DNA of 64,000 nt from an uncultured Prochlorococcus sp. (GTDB lineage Bacteria; Cyanobacteriota; Cyanobacteriia; PCC-6307; Cyanobiaceae). The translations under genes and the position numbers were made by a program. The notes beneath the pieces are model-generated. The model saw only the letters and a program-made list of their open reading frames with translations. It had not been told where the DNA came from and did not search any database. Location of the stretch: assembly GCA_902600475.1 (NCBI GenBank), contig CACKJM010000005.1, forward strand, positions 20,560 through 84,559, given 5' to 3'. Of this stretch, positions 9,087 through 16,084 are shown piece by piece (the stretch's first letter is position 1; each line of letters starts with the position of its first letter).

Positions 9087-9647
9087 ATGATTGCCAAGGA
9101 TTTAAGTATTAATGCATATTCATCTAATATAGTTTTTATTACAGGGGGGACAAAAAGTGGCAAAAGTGAATTCGCGGAGCATCTTGCAAAGGAGGTAAAA
9201 AATTTATCATATGTTGCCTTATCTGAAAACAATTTGGACGATAAAGAATGGCAAGATAAGATTAATTTACATCGAAAAAGAAGGCCAAAAGATTGGAAAT
9301 TAATAGAAACGACAGATCTATTAAATACATTAAGGAAAGAAGAAGGTTCATTATTAATAGATTCTATTGGTGGATTTGTTATGAAAAGTATTGGCAAGGA
9401 ACAAAATGAATGGTCAACAAAAATGAATTCACTTATAAGTCTCTTAATGAATAGAAAAAGCATAACAATTATTGTTGGAGAACAAGTAGGTTGGAGTTTG
9501 GTCTCTGAATATAAAATTGGTAATACATATATTGAAAGAATAGGCGAACTTCAAAAGAGAATAACAAAAATATCAAAAGATAATTGGCTGGCTATAAACG
9601 GCAGAGCAATCAAAATAGATGAAATAAGTATTGAAATACCTTCTTAA
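9087..9647 (+). CDS. cobU: Adenosylcobinamide kinase / adenosylcobinamide-phosphate guanylyltransferase
   Basis: The 186-aa length suits CobU (CobP). The P-loop GGTKSGKS is at residues 20-27, followed by the HRKRRPKDW segment and GEQVGWSLV, which corresponds to the family's NEVGxG region. CobU phosphorylates adenosylcobinamide and transfers GMP to make AdoCbi-GDP in the late, nucleotide-loop steps of cobalamin synthesis; in Prochlorococcus the product is a pseudocobalamin (established for the genus). trmL starts two bases after its stop. Confidence 0.9.
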   Translation: MIAKDLSINAYSSNIVFITGGTKSGKSEFAEHLAKEVKNLSYVALSENNLDDKEWQDKINLHRKRRPKDWKLIETTDLLNTLRKEEGSLLIDSIGGFVMKSIGKEQNEWSTKMNSLISLLMNRKSITIIVGEQVGWSLVSEYKIGNTYIERIGELQKRITKISKDNWLAINGRAIKIDEISIEIPS

Positions 9648-9649
9648 AA

Positions 9650-10132
9650 TTGGAAGTCGCTCTTTTTGAACCTAGAATCCCACAAAATACTGGTAATATT
9701 GCCAGATCATGTGCTGCATTTAATATACCTTTAAATCTTATAGAGCCCTTGGGTTTTAAGCTAGAAGATAAATATTTAAAAAGAGCAGGATTAGACTATT
9801 GGCCTCTAGTTACTGTTAATCAGTATGAGAATTTTGAAAAATTTTTTGCGTCAAAATCAACAAAAAGAATAATTTCTTTTAGTAAAAAAAATGGATTATA
9901 TTTGAAGGATTTTAAATTTAAGCAAGATGATATCTTGCTATTTGGGAGAGAAGATTCAGGATTACCCGGTTCAATTATTGATAAAAGCGATTTTTTAATA
10001 TCAATATTTATGCCGAATATACAGACTGGAAACAATGATCAAAAAGGTGTTAGAAGTCTAAACCTTGCTGTCGCATGCGGAATTGCTATATATGAGGCCC
10101 ACAAACAAATAAATTTTCAAAATGGTAATTAA
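9650..10132 (+). CDS. trmL: tRNA (cytidine/uridine-34 2'-O)-methyltransferase, SPOUT family
   Basis: The 160-aa protein has the three SPOUT knot motifs: NTGNIARSCAAF near the N-terminus, FGREDSGLP in the middle, and RSLNLAVACGIAIYE near the C-terminus. TrmL methylates the wobble ribose of tRNA-Leu isoacceptors using S-adenosylmethionine. The start is TTG at 9650; MEVALFEPRIPQNTGN matches the usual beginning of the family. It is tightly linked to cobU and followed by a tRNA gene. Confidence 0.92.
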   Translation: MEVALFEPRIPQNTGNIARSCAAFNIPLNLIEPLGFKLEDKYLKRAGLDYWPLVTVNQYENFEKFFASKSTKRIISFSKKNGLYLKDFKFKQDDILLFGREDSGLPGSIIDKSDFLISIFMPNIQTGNNDQKGVRSLNLAVACGIAIYEAHKQINFQNGN

Positions 10133-10161
10133 GTACAACCAATGCCTTACAATATTCCCAT

Positions 10162-10235
<74 letters not shown>

Positions 10236-10302
10236 TTTTCAATACTTATCAATTGAAGAACATAGGTAAAATTTTAATTTAATTAAACTATTAAAGGCAA
10301 TA

Positions 10303-10590
10303 ATGTCTAATTCACTCGGCACAGTCTTAGATCCAAAAAAATCTAAAGCAAAATATCCAGAAGCAAGAGTTATAGTTCTTGATGACAATATTAATACTTT
10401 TCAGCACGTCGCAAATTGTCTTCTAACAATACTCCCAATCATGAGTGAACAAAGGGCATGGGATCTAACTATCAAAGTTGACAAGACAGGATCTGCAGAG
10501 GTATGGAGAGGTAATCTTGAACAGGCAGAGCTATATCATGAGCAACTATTAAGCAAAGGATTAACATTGGCTCCAATTGAGAAAACATAA
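10303..10590 (+). CDS. clpS: ClpS adaptor of the Clp protease
   Basis: The 95-aa protein matches ClpS: a disordered N-terminal ~20 residues, then ARVIVLDDNINTFQHV (the substrate-gripping beta strand and Asp/Asn pair) and the helix with CLLTILPIMSEQRAW. ClpS binds the N-domain of ClpC/ClpA and delivers N-degron substrates. The spacer to the DUF1651 gene is only 11 bases, suggesting one transcript. Confidence 0.9.
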   Translation: MSNSLGTVLDPKKSKAKYPEARVIVLDDNINTFQHVANCLLTILPIMSEQRAWDLTIKVDKTGSAEVWRGNLEQAELYHEQLLSKGLTLAPIEKT

Positions 10591-10601
10591 AATAAGTAAG
10601 A

Positions 10602-10853
10602 TTGACAGAAAATTTTTGGCTTATAAATTCTAATCGTTCAAGGGTTAAAAGGTTTTCAAAGAATAATCAAATTAAAGATAAATTTTTTGAATATATGTTT
10701 ATTGACTCTGGAAGAATTCTTGGTGTTTTAGGAAAAGAACCACCACTTATGACAACCAGAGAAGAACTTAAAGTTGATATAGCTAGAGATGAATGGAGAA
10801 AGTTAATCGCTCAAGGTTGGAGGAGAACTAAACCAGTTTGGGAAGACTATTAG
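10602..10853 (+). CDS. DUF1651 protein, 83 aa
   Basis: The pattern fits DUF1651, a family of small picocyanobacterial proteins: FWLINSNRSRVKRF at the start and ARDEWRKLIAQGWRRTKPVW at the end. Start is TTG at 10602. It is basic and soluble, and its biochemical role is unknown. It sits directly behind clpS and its stop overlaps by 4 bases the end of a minus-strand small ORF. Confidence 0.82.
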   Translation: MTENFWLINSNRSRVKRFSKNNQIKDKFFEYMFIDSGRILGVLGKEPPLMTTREELKVDIARDEWRKLIAQGWRRTKPVWEDY

Positions 10854-10981
10854 TATCCAATATTGTTACTAGGATTAGTTATATAAATAATGAGATTTAG
10901 GACGTAGTTAGCGGGTAAATTTAAAGGCTTCAAAAGTAACAAAGCCATTCCTTGAGTCACATTAAATTCTTTATTTTCCAT
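10850..10981 (-). CDS. Small ORF, 43 aa, hypothetical
   Basis: ATG at 10981 opens a 43-codon frame whose product starts MENKEFNVTQGMALLLLKPL and has a mildly hydrophobic second half. It converges on the DUF1651 gene with a 4-base overlap of the stops. The residues look protein-like rather than random AT-rich translation (balanced Leu, Pro, Asn), but there is no homology evidence. Confidence 0.4.
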   Translation of the reverse strand: MENKEFNVTQGMALLLLKPLNLPANYVLNLIIYITNPSNNIGY

Positions 10982-11160
10982 AAAAAAATAAAAGTCCTAT
11001 TTTAATTATAAAAAGACTGTCAAATACAAACTAAAATACTGAAAAAAAGATATAAAAGCATTTATTGATTAAGGATTTTCAAGATATCTAATATTTAAAA
11101 CATATTTTAAAAAATTATAGATTTAGGGCTACTTATTATTTTTTCACAAAAAATCAACGT

Positions 11161-11166
11161 TATAAT
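11161..11166 (+). promoter_or_regulatory. Candidate -10 box before the 49-aa membrane ORF
   Basis: TATAAT lies 38 bases before the ATG at 11204. No good -35 is seen at the usual distance, which is common in this AT-rich genome. The upstream spacer 10982-11160 shows nothing else recognisable. Confidence 0.3.
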
Positions 11167-11203
11167 TTAATAATCCCTACTATTTAATACTTATAAATAC
11201 CCA

Positions 11204-11353
11204 ATGAAGCATCTCATCTCAAGCAAAAGATCAAGAGCTTTATTTGTTATTGGAATAGTTGCTATAAGTATTGGATTAATATCAAAAAAAGTAATTAACT
11301 ATCCAGGCGGAGGATGTATGAAAGGTACTCAAGAAATAACCTTTAATATCTAG
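11204..11353 (+). CDS. Small membrane protein, 49 aa
   Basis: The product begins with a basic stretch (KHLISSKRSR), then one transmembrane helix (ALFVIGIVAISIGLI) and ends with a short polar tail containing NYPGGGCMKGTQ. The positive-inside rule puts the N-terminus in the cytoplasm. No family is recognised. It converges on the thioredoxin-like gene with 23 bases between the stops. Confidence 0.55.
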   Translation: MKHLISSKRSRALFVIGIVAISIGLISKKVINYPGGGCMKGTQEITFNI

Positions 11354-11376
11354 CCATTAATCAGCTTACATTTTCC

Positions 11377-11766
11377 TTAATTCTTAAATCCAGTCAACTT
11401 TGATAACTCTTTTAGTGAAAGTACACCTAAAATTAGTTTTCCATTTATTTCCCATGTTGGAAACCCTTTGATTTTTTTATCAATGCATAATTGTGTTTGA
11501 CTGTTTATGCCATCTCTTGCACATTCAACTACATTAAGTTCTCTATAAGCTTGCTTACCAAATAATTCACTTTGATTAAGGCAATTAGGACACCAATATG
11601 CTGAATATTTAACTACATCATTATCTTTAAGGTACTTTGCCAACTCGATGGATTCCCTAGTGCTTTCTGAGGTGACTATAAGTTCTTTCTTATTATTTAA
11701 GTGGGAGCTATATACAACACTTGGTAAAGTAAGCAAAACTAATATTGGGATTAATAGGTTTTTCAT
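11377..11766 (-). CDS. Secreted thioredoxin-fold protein (VKOR-partner type)
   Basis: This 129-aa protein has a signal peptide (residues 1-20, ending VVYS) and then a thioredoxin-like domain with active-site-like AYWCPNC. After it come a second Cys pair spaced across CARDG and QLCIDKK, and the cis-Pro region GFPTWEINGK. The domain resembles the thioredoxin domain fused to cyanobacterial vitamin K epoxide reductase, here standing alone. It may act in disulfide formation in periplasm or lumen. Its ATG overlaps the stop of a 50-aa gene (ATGA), so the two are probably translated together. Confidence 0.75.
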   Translation of the reverse strand: MKNLLIPILVLLTLPSVVYSSHLNNKKELIVTSESTRESIELAKYLKDNDVVKYSAYWCPNCLNQSELFGKQAYRELNVVECARDGINSQTQLCIDKKIKGFPTWEINGKLILGVLSLKELSKLTGFKN

Positions 11767-11915
11767 TTATTTACTACTTTTCCTCCATATTTTCTAACTA
11801 TCTTATCAAGCAAAATTCGTATATCTTTATTTTTGAGTTTCTCTATTTGCTGAAGATTTTCAAGAAGATCACATATTTGATCCTGTGTATCTTCATTTAA
11901 TTCACTTACTGCCAT
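11763..11915 (-). CDS. Small helical protein, 50 aa, coupled to the thioredoxin-like gene
   Basis: ATG at 11915 gives an acidic N-terminal half (AVSELNEDTQDQICDLLENL) and a basic C-terminal half (KLKNKDIRILLDKIVRKYGG), probably two helices. Its stop TGA overlaps the next start as ATGA (11763-11766), which is a strong sign that both are real and cotranslated. No family recognised. Confidence 0.6.
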   Translation of the reverse strand: MAVSELNEDTQDQICDLLENLQQIEKLKNKDIRILLDKIVRKYGGKVVNK

Positions 11916-12005
11916 TTATATTTAAAGTTTTTATATTCCAATTTTAAATCAAAAGTAAATTTACATACTTATTGTATTTATATTTTTTTATTGCTATTTT
12001 TTTAA

Positions 12006-12046
12006 AGCGGGCTAAGGTTCATATCTCCACGAGGATTTAGTCCGCT
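12006..12046. other. Strong intergenic hairpin
   Basis: AGCGGGCTAA (12006-12015) pairs with TTAGTCCGCT (12037-12046): ten pairs including one G-T, unusually GC-rich for this region. The 21-base loop has TCC-ACGA-GGA that can form a small inner stem. TTTTTT follows five bases after the stem on the + strand. It could be a terminator or a structured RNA. Confidence 0.45.
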
Positions 12047-12167
12047 AAATTTTTTAAAATTCAATTTATTTTGGATCCCTATTTAAGAAGTTGATTAGAA
12101 ATATTCAAAAATATTTATCTTTGCTTAATTTCTAAATTCCATTGAAGAGCATTCTCATATAAACATT

Positions 12168-12184
12168 AATAGTGTGACACTATT
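12168..12184. promoter_or_regulatory. Palindrome AATAGTGT-G-ACACTATT (operator-like site 3)
   Basis: A perfect 17-base palindrome with 8-bp arms immediately after the RHH gene; it touches the stop codon. Its core AGTG-TGA-CACT matches the two AGTG-N3-CACT sites upstream of the same gene. Confidence 0.55.
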
Positions 12185-12549
12185 TATTCAATAATGTTGT
12201 TATTTTGCTTCATAACTTTCTTAAAATACTTAAACTCAATAAATTCATGCATCATTTTGATATCATCAGATAATACTTTTTTATTAACTGCATATTCGTT
12301 CACATTACGTGGAGATTTATTATTTTCAGAAAATGTTTCGTGGTCAAAAGAAAAATTTATAAAATCATCTTTACCATTTTGATTTTGACCATAAGATTCA
12401 TTTAACACACCGCGAGACCTCAACGCTTCCTCAACCAATATACCAGTGACTTTTGACTGACTAAACTCATTAGCTGTACACAATTTTTCAATAATTTCAT
12501 GCACTTCTTCACTTGGCAAAAAACCAATTCTTTTCCTCGGAGAGGGCAT
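12184..12549 (-). CDS. Ribbon-helix-helix (CopG/MetJ-like) DNA-binding protein, 121 aa
   Basis: The start is taken at MPSPRKRIGFLPSEE (ATG 12549); eleven further codons upstream are open but run into the operator. Residues ~5-40 show an RHH layout: a short basic beta strand (KRIGFLPS), helix 1 (EEVHEIIEKLCTANE), a turn, and helix 2 (SQSKVTGILVEEALRSRG). The remaining ~80 residues are polar, Asn-rich and end in a helix. RHH proteins bind palindromes as dimers and often repress themselves. Three AGTG-N3-CACT palindromes flank this gene, which supports autoregulation. No toxin partner is evident. Confidence 0.7.
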   Translation of the reverse strand: MPSPRKRIGFLPSEEVHEIIEKLCTANEFSQSKVTGILVEEALRSRGVLNESYGQNQNGKDDFINFSFDHETFSENNKSPRNVNEYAVNKKVLSDDIKMMHEFIEFKYFKKVMKQNNNIIE

Positions 12550-12564
12550 AATTAAAAAAAAATT

Positions 12565-12597
12565 AGTGTCACACTTGCACATTATAAGTGTTGCACT
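12565..12597. promoter_or_regulatory. Twin AGTG-N3-CACT operators around a -10 box
   Basis: Site 1 is AGTGTCACACT (12565-12575) and site 2 is AGTGTTGCACT (12587-12597). Their centres are 22 bases apart, about two helical turns. Read on the minus strand, a TATAAT -10 box (ATTATA, 12581-12586) sits between them, 31 bases before the RHH start codon. The sites also lie upstream of the divergent 50-aa ORF at 12627, so both genes could be controlled. Confidence 0.6.
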
Positions 12598-12626
12598 ATA
12601 TTTGATTTAAGTCAACTAATATTGCT

Positions 12627-12779
12627 ATGCATATTTTATTATTTCCTGTCGGATTTATTCTTTGGTATCTAGCTTATGAAGCAAAACCTATCATTAATGA
12701 TGAAGTAACACTTAATTGGGAAGAAAAAAATACAATTAAAAGAAATAAACTTTTAAATATAATCAACGAAAGCTTTTAA
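12627..12779 (+). CDS. Small membrane protein, 50 aa, divergent from the RHH gene
   Basis: ATG at 12627 gives a protein starting MHILLFPVGFILWYLAYEAK, one membrane helix at the very N-terminus, followed by an acidic then basic soluble tail. Unknown family. It shares its upstream region, with the twin palindromes, with the RHH regulator. The last four bases overlap the end of a minus-strand ORF. Confidence 0.5.
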   Translation: MHILLFPVGFILWYLAYEAKPIINDEVTLNWEEKNTIKRNKLLNIINESF

Positions 12780-12955
12780 AACTTACTCTTAATCGATTTT
12801 GACCATTCCTTGTGCTTATTATCTAGATCTGAGATTAACTGTTTTTGATAAGTAAATTTGAGTTGATTTTCGTTAAGTGATTTTTTTGTAATAATCATCT
12901 CTTTAGAAAAAAAATAAGGAGTGTTAGAACTACTAAATTTTTTTTTGACATCCAT
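12776..12955 (-). CDS. Small basic protein, 59 aa
   Basis: ATG at 12955 opens a 59-codon frame encoding a Lys/Ser-rich product (MDVKKKFSSSNTPYFFSKE at the start, LDNKHKEWSKSIKSKF at the end), probably helical. It converges on the 50-aa ORF with a 4-base overlap. No homology can be claimed. Confidence 0.45.
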   Translation of the reverse strand: MDVKKKFSSSNTPYFFSKEMIITKKSLNENQLKFTYQKQLISDLDNKHKEWSKSIKSKF

Positions 12956-13117
12956 ATAGTTAATTTATCTATTTTTTTTATATGACTTAAAAAGTTATAG
13001 TCTCAATATTTTTATATTTTTTTTATATTTCCTTCATATGTGTTTTTAGCACGTTTGTAAAAAATATTAGTTTATTAAATAATAAAGGCTATATTTAAAC
13101 AAAATATATGTTTTATC

Positions 13118-13291
13118 ATGAATCTAAAGGAGAGAGGGATTACTGTTGGAGATTTACTAATAATACTAATAATAATAATCACTTCTACAATATTAATTAA
13201 ATCACTTAGCAAGGATAAGAAAACAACACCTAATTATAGTAAGCAAGAGCAAGTTTCTTATAAGAAAAATTACTATCAAATGTTTATTTGA
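13118..13291 (+). CDS. Small single-pass membrane protein, 57 aa
   Basis: Residues ~10-28 (VGDLLIILIIIITSTILI) form one transmembrane helix preceded by a basic KERGIT segment. The C-terminal tail is polar and rich in Lys, Tyr and Gln. An AAGGAG-like motif inside the first codons is not the RBS. Function unknown. Confidence 0.55.
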   Translation: MNLKERGITVGDLLIILIIIITSTILIKSLSKDKKTTPNYSKQEQVSYKKNYYQMFI

Positions 13292-13401
13292 AAAACATAT
13301 ATAAATTATTTATAAAACTCTTAATTAATTCAATTAACTATTAAGTATCACTTATGTAAATTTCAAGAATTAATAATTATCAAACAATAGGTTTATGTAT
13401 T

Positions 13402-13578
13402 TTAAATATTTTGATGAAATGATTTAGAACTTTCCCATTTCAAGTTATCATTTAAATCATTGATATCATTTGATATTGAAACTAAATTCACCATTTGAAG
13501 AATTTGACTTTTATTTAGCCTATTAATAAGAATAAGTTTATTAAGCATTTCTAAAACAGATTTATCGTTTATATTCAT
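13402..13578 (-). CDS. Small helical protein, 58 aa
   Basis: ATG at 13578 begins a 58-codon frame. The first 35 residues (VLEMLNKLILINRLNKSQI) look like an amphipathic helix pair, and the rest is acidic, ending WESSKSFHQNI. Unknown family; part of the run of small genes in this region. Confidence 0.45.
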   Translation of the reverse strand: MNINDKSVLEMLNKLILINRLNKSQILQMVNLVSISNDINDLNDNLKWESSKSFHQNI

Positions 13579-13777
13579 TGTTTTTATAAAAAACTATGAT
13601 CCTTTAATTCAAATACTTTATCTTATAATTTTAAAAATTTCTCTTAAAATATCATTATAAACTCTACATTAAATAAAAAAAATTATTTATTTAATCATAA
13701 AAATAAAAACTCTTACTTATAAATAAATATCTTAAGCTCAGTTTCTTATAAATTCGTTTATTGTAAAAAGAAAAAAA

Positions 13778-13948
13778 ATGAAAAAAAACTCCAAGAAAGA
13801 ATACCTTAATAGAGATGAAGTTAATGAAATGATTGAATCAGCTTTAAGGAGACATAATAGAAGATCTACAATAATATCAAGCGTACTTGGCTGGATTCTA
13901 ATAGGAGGTTATTCGTTTGGACTTTTTCAAGCAGTTCAAAATGTCTAA
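13778..13948 (+). CDS. Small membrane protein, 56 aa
   Basis: A charged N-terminal helix (YLNRDEVNEMIESALRRHNR) is followed by one membrane helix (IISSVLGWILIGGYSFGLF). The Arg-rich stretch before the helix predicts a cytoplasmic N-terminus. Function unknown; the layout would suit a small regulatory or assembly peptide, but that is only inference. Confidence 0.55.
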   Translation: MKKNSKKEYLNRDEVNEMIESALRRHNRRSTIISSVLGWILIGGYSFGLFQAVQNV

Positions 13949-14011
13949 TTAATCTTTTCTTTAAAGTAGAACTTGCCAGATGATAAATTAATATAAGACT
14001 AAGTATTTATT

Positions 14012-14233
14012 ATGAGGGAATATATTGAGGAGAATCTTACAGTTATAAGAAAATATTTAAAAAAACGAAAGAAGTATACATCAAAATCAAATAATGCTTC
14101 GATAATGGAAGAATTCAAAGAATGGAGCATTGATCCATTACCTGAGACAGAATCAATTTGGACTTTACCTGACTTAACGAGAAATGAAAGACTAAAAAAT
14201 TTTTGTCGCTCAATTAAAAAGGAAATAAGATAA
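14012..14233 (+). CDS. Hypothetical soluble protein, 73 aa
   Basis: The protein is charged (basic run RKYLKKRKKYTSKS, then acidic EEFKEW) with a conserved-looking WSIDPLPETESIWTLP segment in the middle. No membrane segment. Family not recognised. It converges on a small membrane-protein gene with four bases between the stops. Confidence 0.55.
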   Translation: MREYIEENLTVIRKYLKKRKKYTSKSNNASIMEEFKEWSIDPLPETESIWTLPDLTRNERLKNFCRSIKKEIR

Positions 14234-14237
14234 GTTT

Positions 14238-14396
14238 CTAACTACCTAGTTGTATATGATTTACCTTTAAGTAAAAATAACCCGCAAATCCAATTATATT
14301 CAAAATTACAACGAAAATCCAAGCTCCAATTGGCTGATTAGAATCAAATTTTTTTATTTTAACTTTTTCCTTTAATCTTTCAATATATTTAGCCAT
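14238..14396 (-). CDS. Small membrane protein, 52 aa
   Basis: ATG at 14396: a basic N-terminus (AKYIERLKEKVKIKKF) followed by one membrane helix (GAWIFVVILNIIGFAGYFY). This layout is frequent among small thylakoid or plasma-membrane proteins of picocyanobacteria. No family assigned. Confidence 0.5.
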   Translation of the reverse strand: MAKYIERLKEKVKIKKFDSNQPIGAWIFVVILNIIGFAGYFYLKVNHIQLGS

Positions 14397-14474
14397 AATT
14401 AAAAATATTAAAAAGAATATTTTTAATTATAGAGAGTTTAATTTTAAGGAATCTTAAATAAAATGAAATTTCTT

Positions 14475-14600
14475 TTAATTCGAATTTTTATTGTCAAGCC
14501 TGTTAATAGGATATTTAATTAACTCCTTTTTGAGATTTTTTAAAAGTTTATTGTGATTCAAAATTGTAAATTTCCTAGTAAAGGAATAGTGCCATTTCAT
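14475..14600 (-). CDS. Possible small ORF, 41 aa
   Basis: ATG at 14600 gives a basic, aromatic product (starts MKWHYSFTRKFTILNHNK, ends YPINRLDNKNSN). It lies before the 52-aa membrane gene on the same strand. The composition is plausible for a protein, but the short length makes chance likely. Confidence 0.3.
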   Translation of the reverse strand: MKWHYSFTRKFTILNHNKLLKNLKKELIKYPINRLDNKNSN

Positions 14601-14616
14601 TGAATTTTAAAAAAAC

Positions 14617-14646
14617 TTGCTAATTCATTATTAATAAAATTATAAT
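14617..14646 (+). promoter_or_regulatory. Promoter of the peroxiredoxin gene
   Basis: TTGCTA (14617-14622) and a consensus TATAAT (14641-14646) are 18 bases apart, 54 bases before the start codon. Just after, GGTC-ACTTA-GACC (14656-14668) forms a small inverted repeat in the predicted leader. Confidence 0.55.
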
Positions 14647-14699
14647 ACTTATTAGGGTCACTTAGACCATACATAATTTAAATTAGGACAAATTTTTTC

Positions 14700-15284
14700 A
14701 TGAGCTTAAGAGTTGGCCAAGAAGCACCAGACTTTAGTGCTACAGCAGTATATGATCAAGAGTTTAAGGAGATTACACTTTCAGGTCTAAGAGGTAAATG
14801 GGTTGTTCTATTCTTTTACCCACTAGACTTTACATTTGTATGTCCAACTGAAATCACTTCATTTAGTGATAGATACCAAGACTTCTCAGATCTTAATACG
14901 GAAATACTTGGGGTATCAGTTGATAGCAAACATTGTCATTTGGCTTGGATACAAACCCCAAGAAATGAAGGTGGTATAGGTGATATTAACTATCCTTTAG
15001 TTTCTGACTTAAAAAGAGAACTTTGCCAGGCGTACAATGTTCTAAATGATGATGGAGAGGCTGATAGAGGTTTATTTCTTATCAATCCCGAAGGAATAGT
15101 TATGCATACGACTGTTAACAAGGCTCCTGTAGGTAGAAATGTTGATGAAACGCTAAGAATTCTTCAAGGTTATCAATACGTTGCGGCAAACCCCGATGAA
15201 GTATGTCCAGCAAACTGGACCCCGGGGGAGAAAACAATGTTAGAGGACCCCAAAGGTAGTAAAGAATATTTTTCTGCACTATAG
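14700..15284 (+). CDS. 2-Cys peroxiredoxin (thioredoxin peroxidase, AhpC/TSA)
   Basis: The 194-aa protein reduces peroxides with electrons from thioredoxin. The peroxidatic Cys 48 is in DFTFVCPTE and the resolving Cys 169 in [12 protein letters not shown]. The GGIGD segment and C-terminal KEYF correspond to the GGLG and YF motifs of the overoxidation-sensitive type. The length is normal. It has its own promoter and ends at a strong hairpin (15354-15380) that lies within the next, convergent gene. Confidence 0.95.
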   Translation: MSLRVGQEAPDFSATAVYDQEFKEITLSGLRGKWVVLFFYPLDFTFVCPTEITSFSDRYQDFSDLNTEILGVSVDSKHCHLAWIQTPRNEGGIGDINYPLVSDLKRELCQAYNVLNDDGEADRGLFLINPEGIVMHTTVNKAPVGRNVDETLRILQGYQYVAANPDEVCPANWTPGEKTMLEDPKGSKEYFSAL

Positions 15285-15299
15285 AAGAATTAGTAACAT

Positions 15300-16052
15300 T
15301 TAAGAAAGTATTGAGTAATAAATAATTATAAAAAAATAAAAAATAAAAATATTCAAAAAGGGAATAAAATCCCCTTTTTGAGGTTTGGGAACAATCCAAT
15401 CGGTCAAATTAGTTTTATATGATAAAAAAGACCACGTATAAAAAGTAATTTCTATGGCGATTAGGATAAAAAGATTAATTAAACTTAAGTCATTTAAACC
15501 AAAATATCTATAAATATGAAACTGATCATCAACACTAATATTATTAATTTGAAAATACCAAAGATAGAGAGAAATTAAAATAAAATTTACCAATATTATT
15601 TTTTTTAAAAGAAACCTAGATTTCTTAAAAATTAATAGGATAGAAATTAAAAATATGAAAAAACTTAACTGTGGTATATCAGGTTTTGGTACATTAATTC
15701 CTTCAAGAATTAAATTAAATATAAGATCAAAATTTAAATATATATAATCAGCTATTAAGTAAGAGAGAAATATTAAATTTATTGCTACTAAGAATAATAA
15801 TCTTTTTCCTTTAATTATTTTTATACTATGGGTTTTATCCTTAGTAAAATTATAATATGTATAGTTTTTTAAAGAGTTTACATACACCAAAGATGGACAT
15901 ATTGCACCGCTCAAATAGTAAAGGATTGAATAAAAGGAAATATCATTAATATTGAGTGAATACAAATTTAACCATTGTTTTTGTACAAATGGAAGAATAA
16001 GTAAAAATGAAAGTGTAACTAATAATTTCGTTGTATTGTTTTTAATTATCAA
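15300..16052 (-). CDS. Polytopic membrane protein, 250 aa, unknown
   Basis: About seven hydrophobic segments can be seen across the length (for example LLVTLSFLLILPFV near the start and IFIFYFFIIIYYSIL at the end). A cysteine lies in SGAICPSLVY (~48-57). No transporter signature is recognised. It follows the FtsH-like gene on the same strand by 32 bases and may be cotranscribed with it. Its last codons contain a perfect 9-bp hairpin that also serves the convergent peroxiredoxin transcript. Confidence 0.6.
   Translation of the reverse strand: MIIKNNTTKLLVTLSFLLILPFVQKQWLNLYSLNINDISFYSILYYLSGAICPSLVYVNSLKNYTYYNFTKDKTHSIKIIKGKRLLFLVAINLIFLSYLIADYIYLNFDLIFNLILEGINVPKPDIPQLSFFIFLISILLIFKKSRFLLKKIILVNFILISLYLWYFQINNISVDDQFHIYRYFGLNDLSLINLFILIAIEITFYTWSFLSYKTNLTDWIVPKPQKGDFIPFLNIFIFYFFIIIYYSILS
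15354..15380 (+). terminator. Hairpin terminator of the peroxiredoxin transcript
   Basis: CAAAAAGGG (15354-15362) pairs perfectly with CCCTTTTTG (15372-15380), loop AATAAAATC. It resembles a Rho-independent terminator on the + strand 70 bases after the peroxiredoxin stop. It lies inside the coding region of the convergent membrane protein and is symmetric, so it could act on both strands. Confidence 0.6.
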
Positions 16053-16084
16053 GAAAATATTTTTTTTAATTTAAAGCAATTAAA

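Noticed and set aside
9047..9463. Open frame of 138 codons on the minus strand opposite cobU
   Set aside because: The plus strand carries the CobU P-loop and family motifs; the antisense product is a Phe/Leu/Ser-rich shadow.
14464..14523. Plus-strand mini-ORF of 19 codons
   Set aside because: Too short and without any supporting feature.
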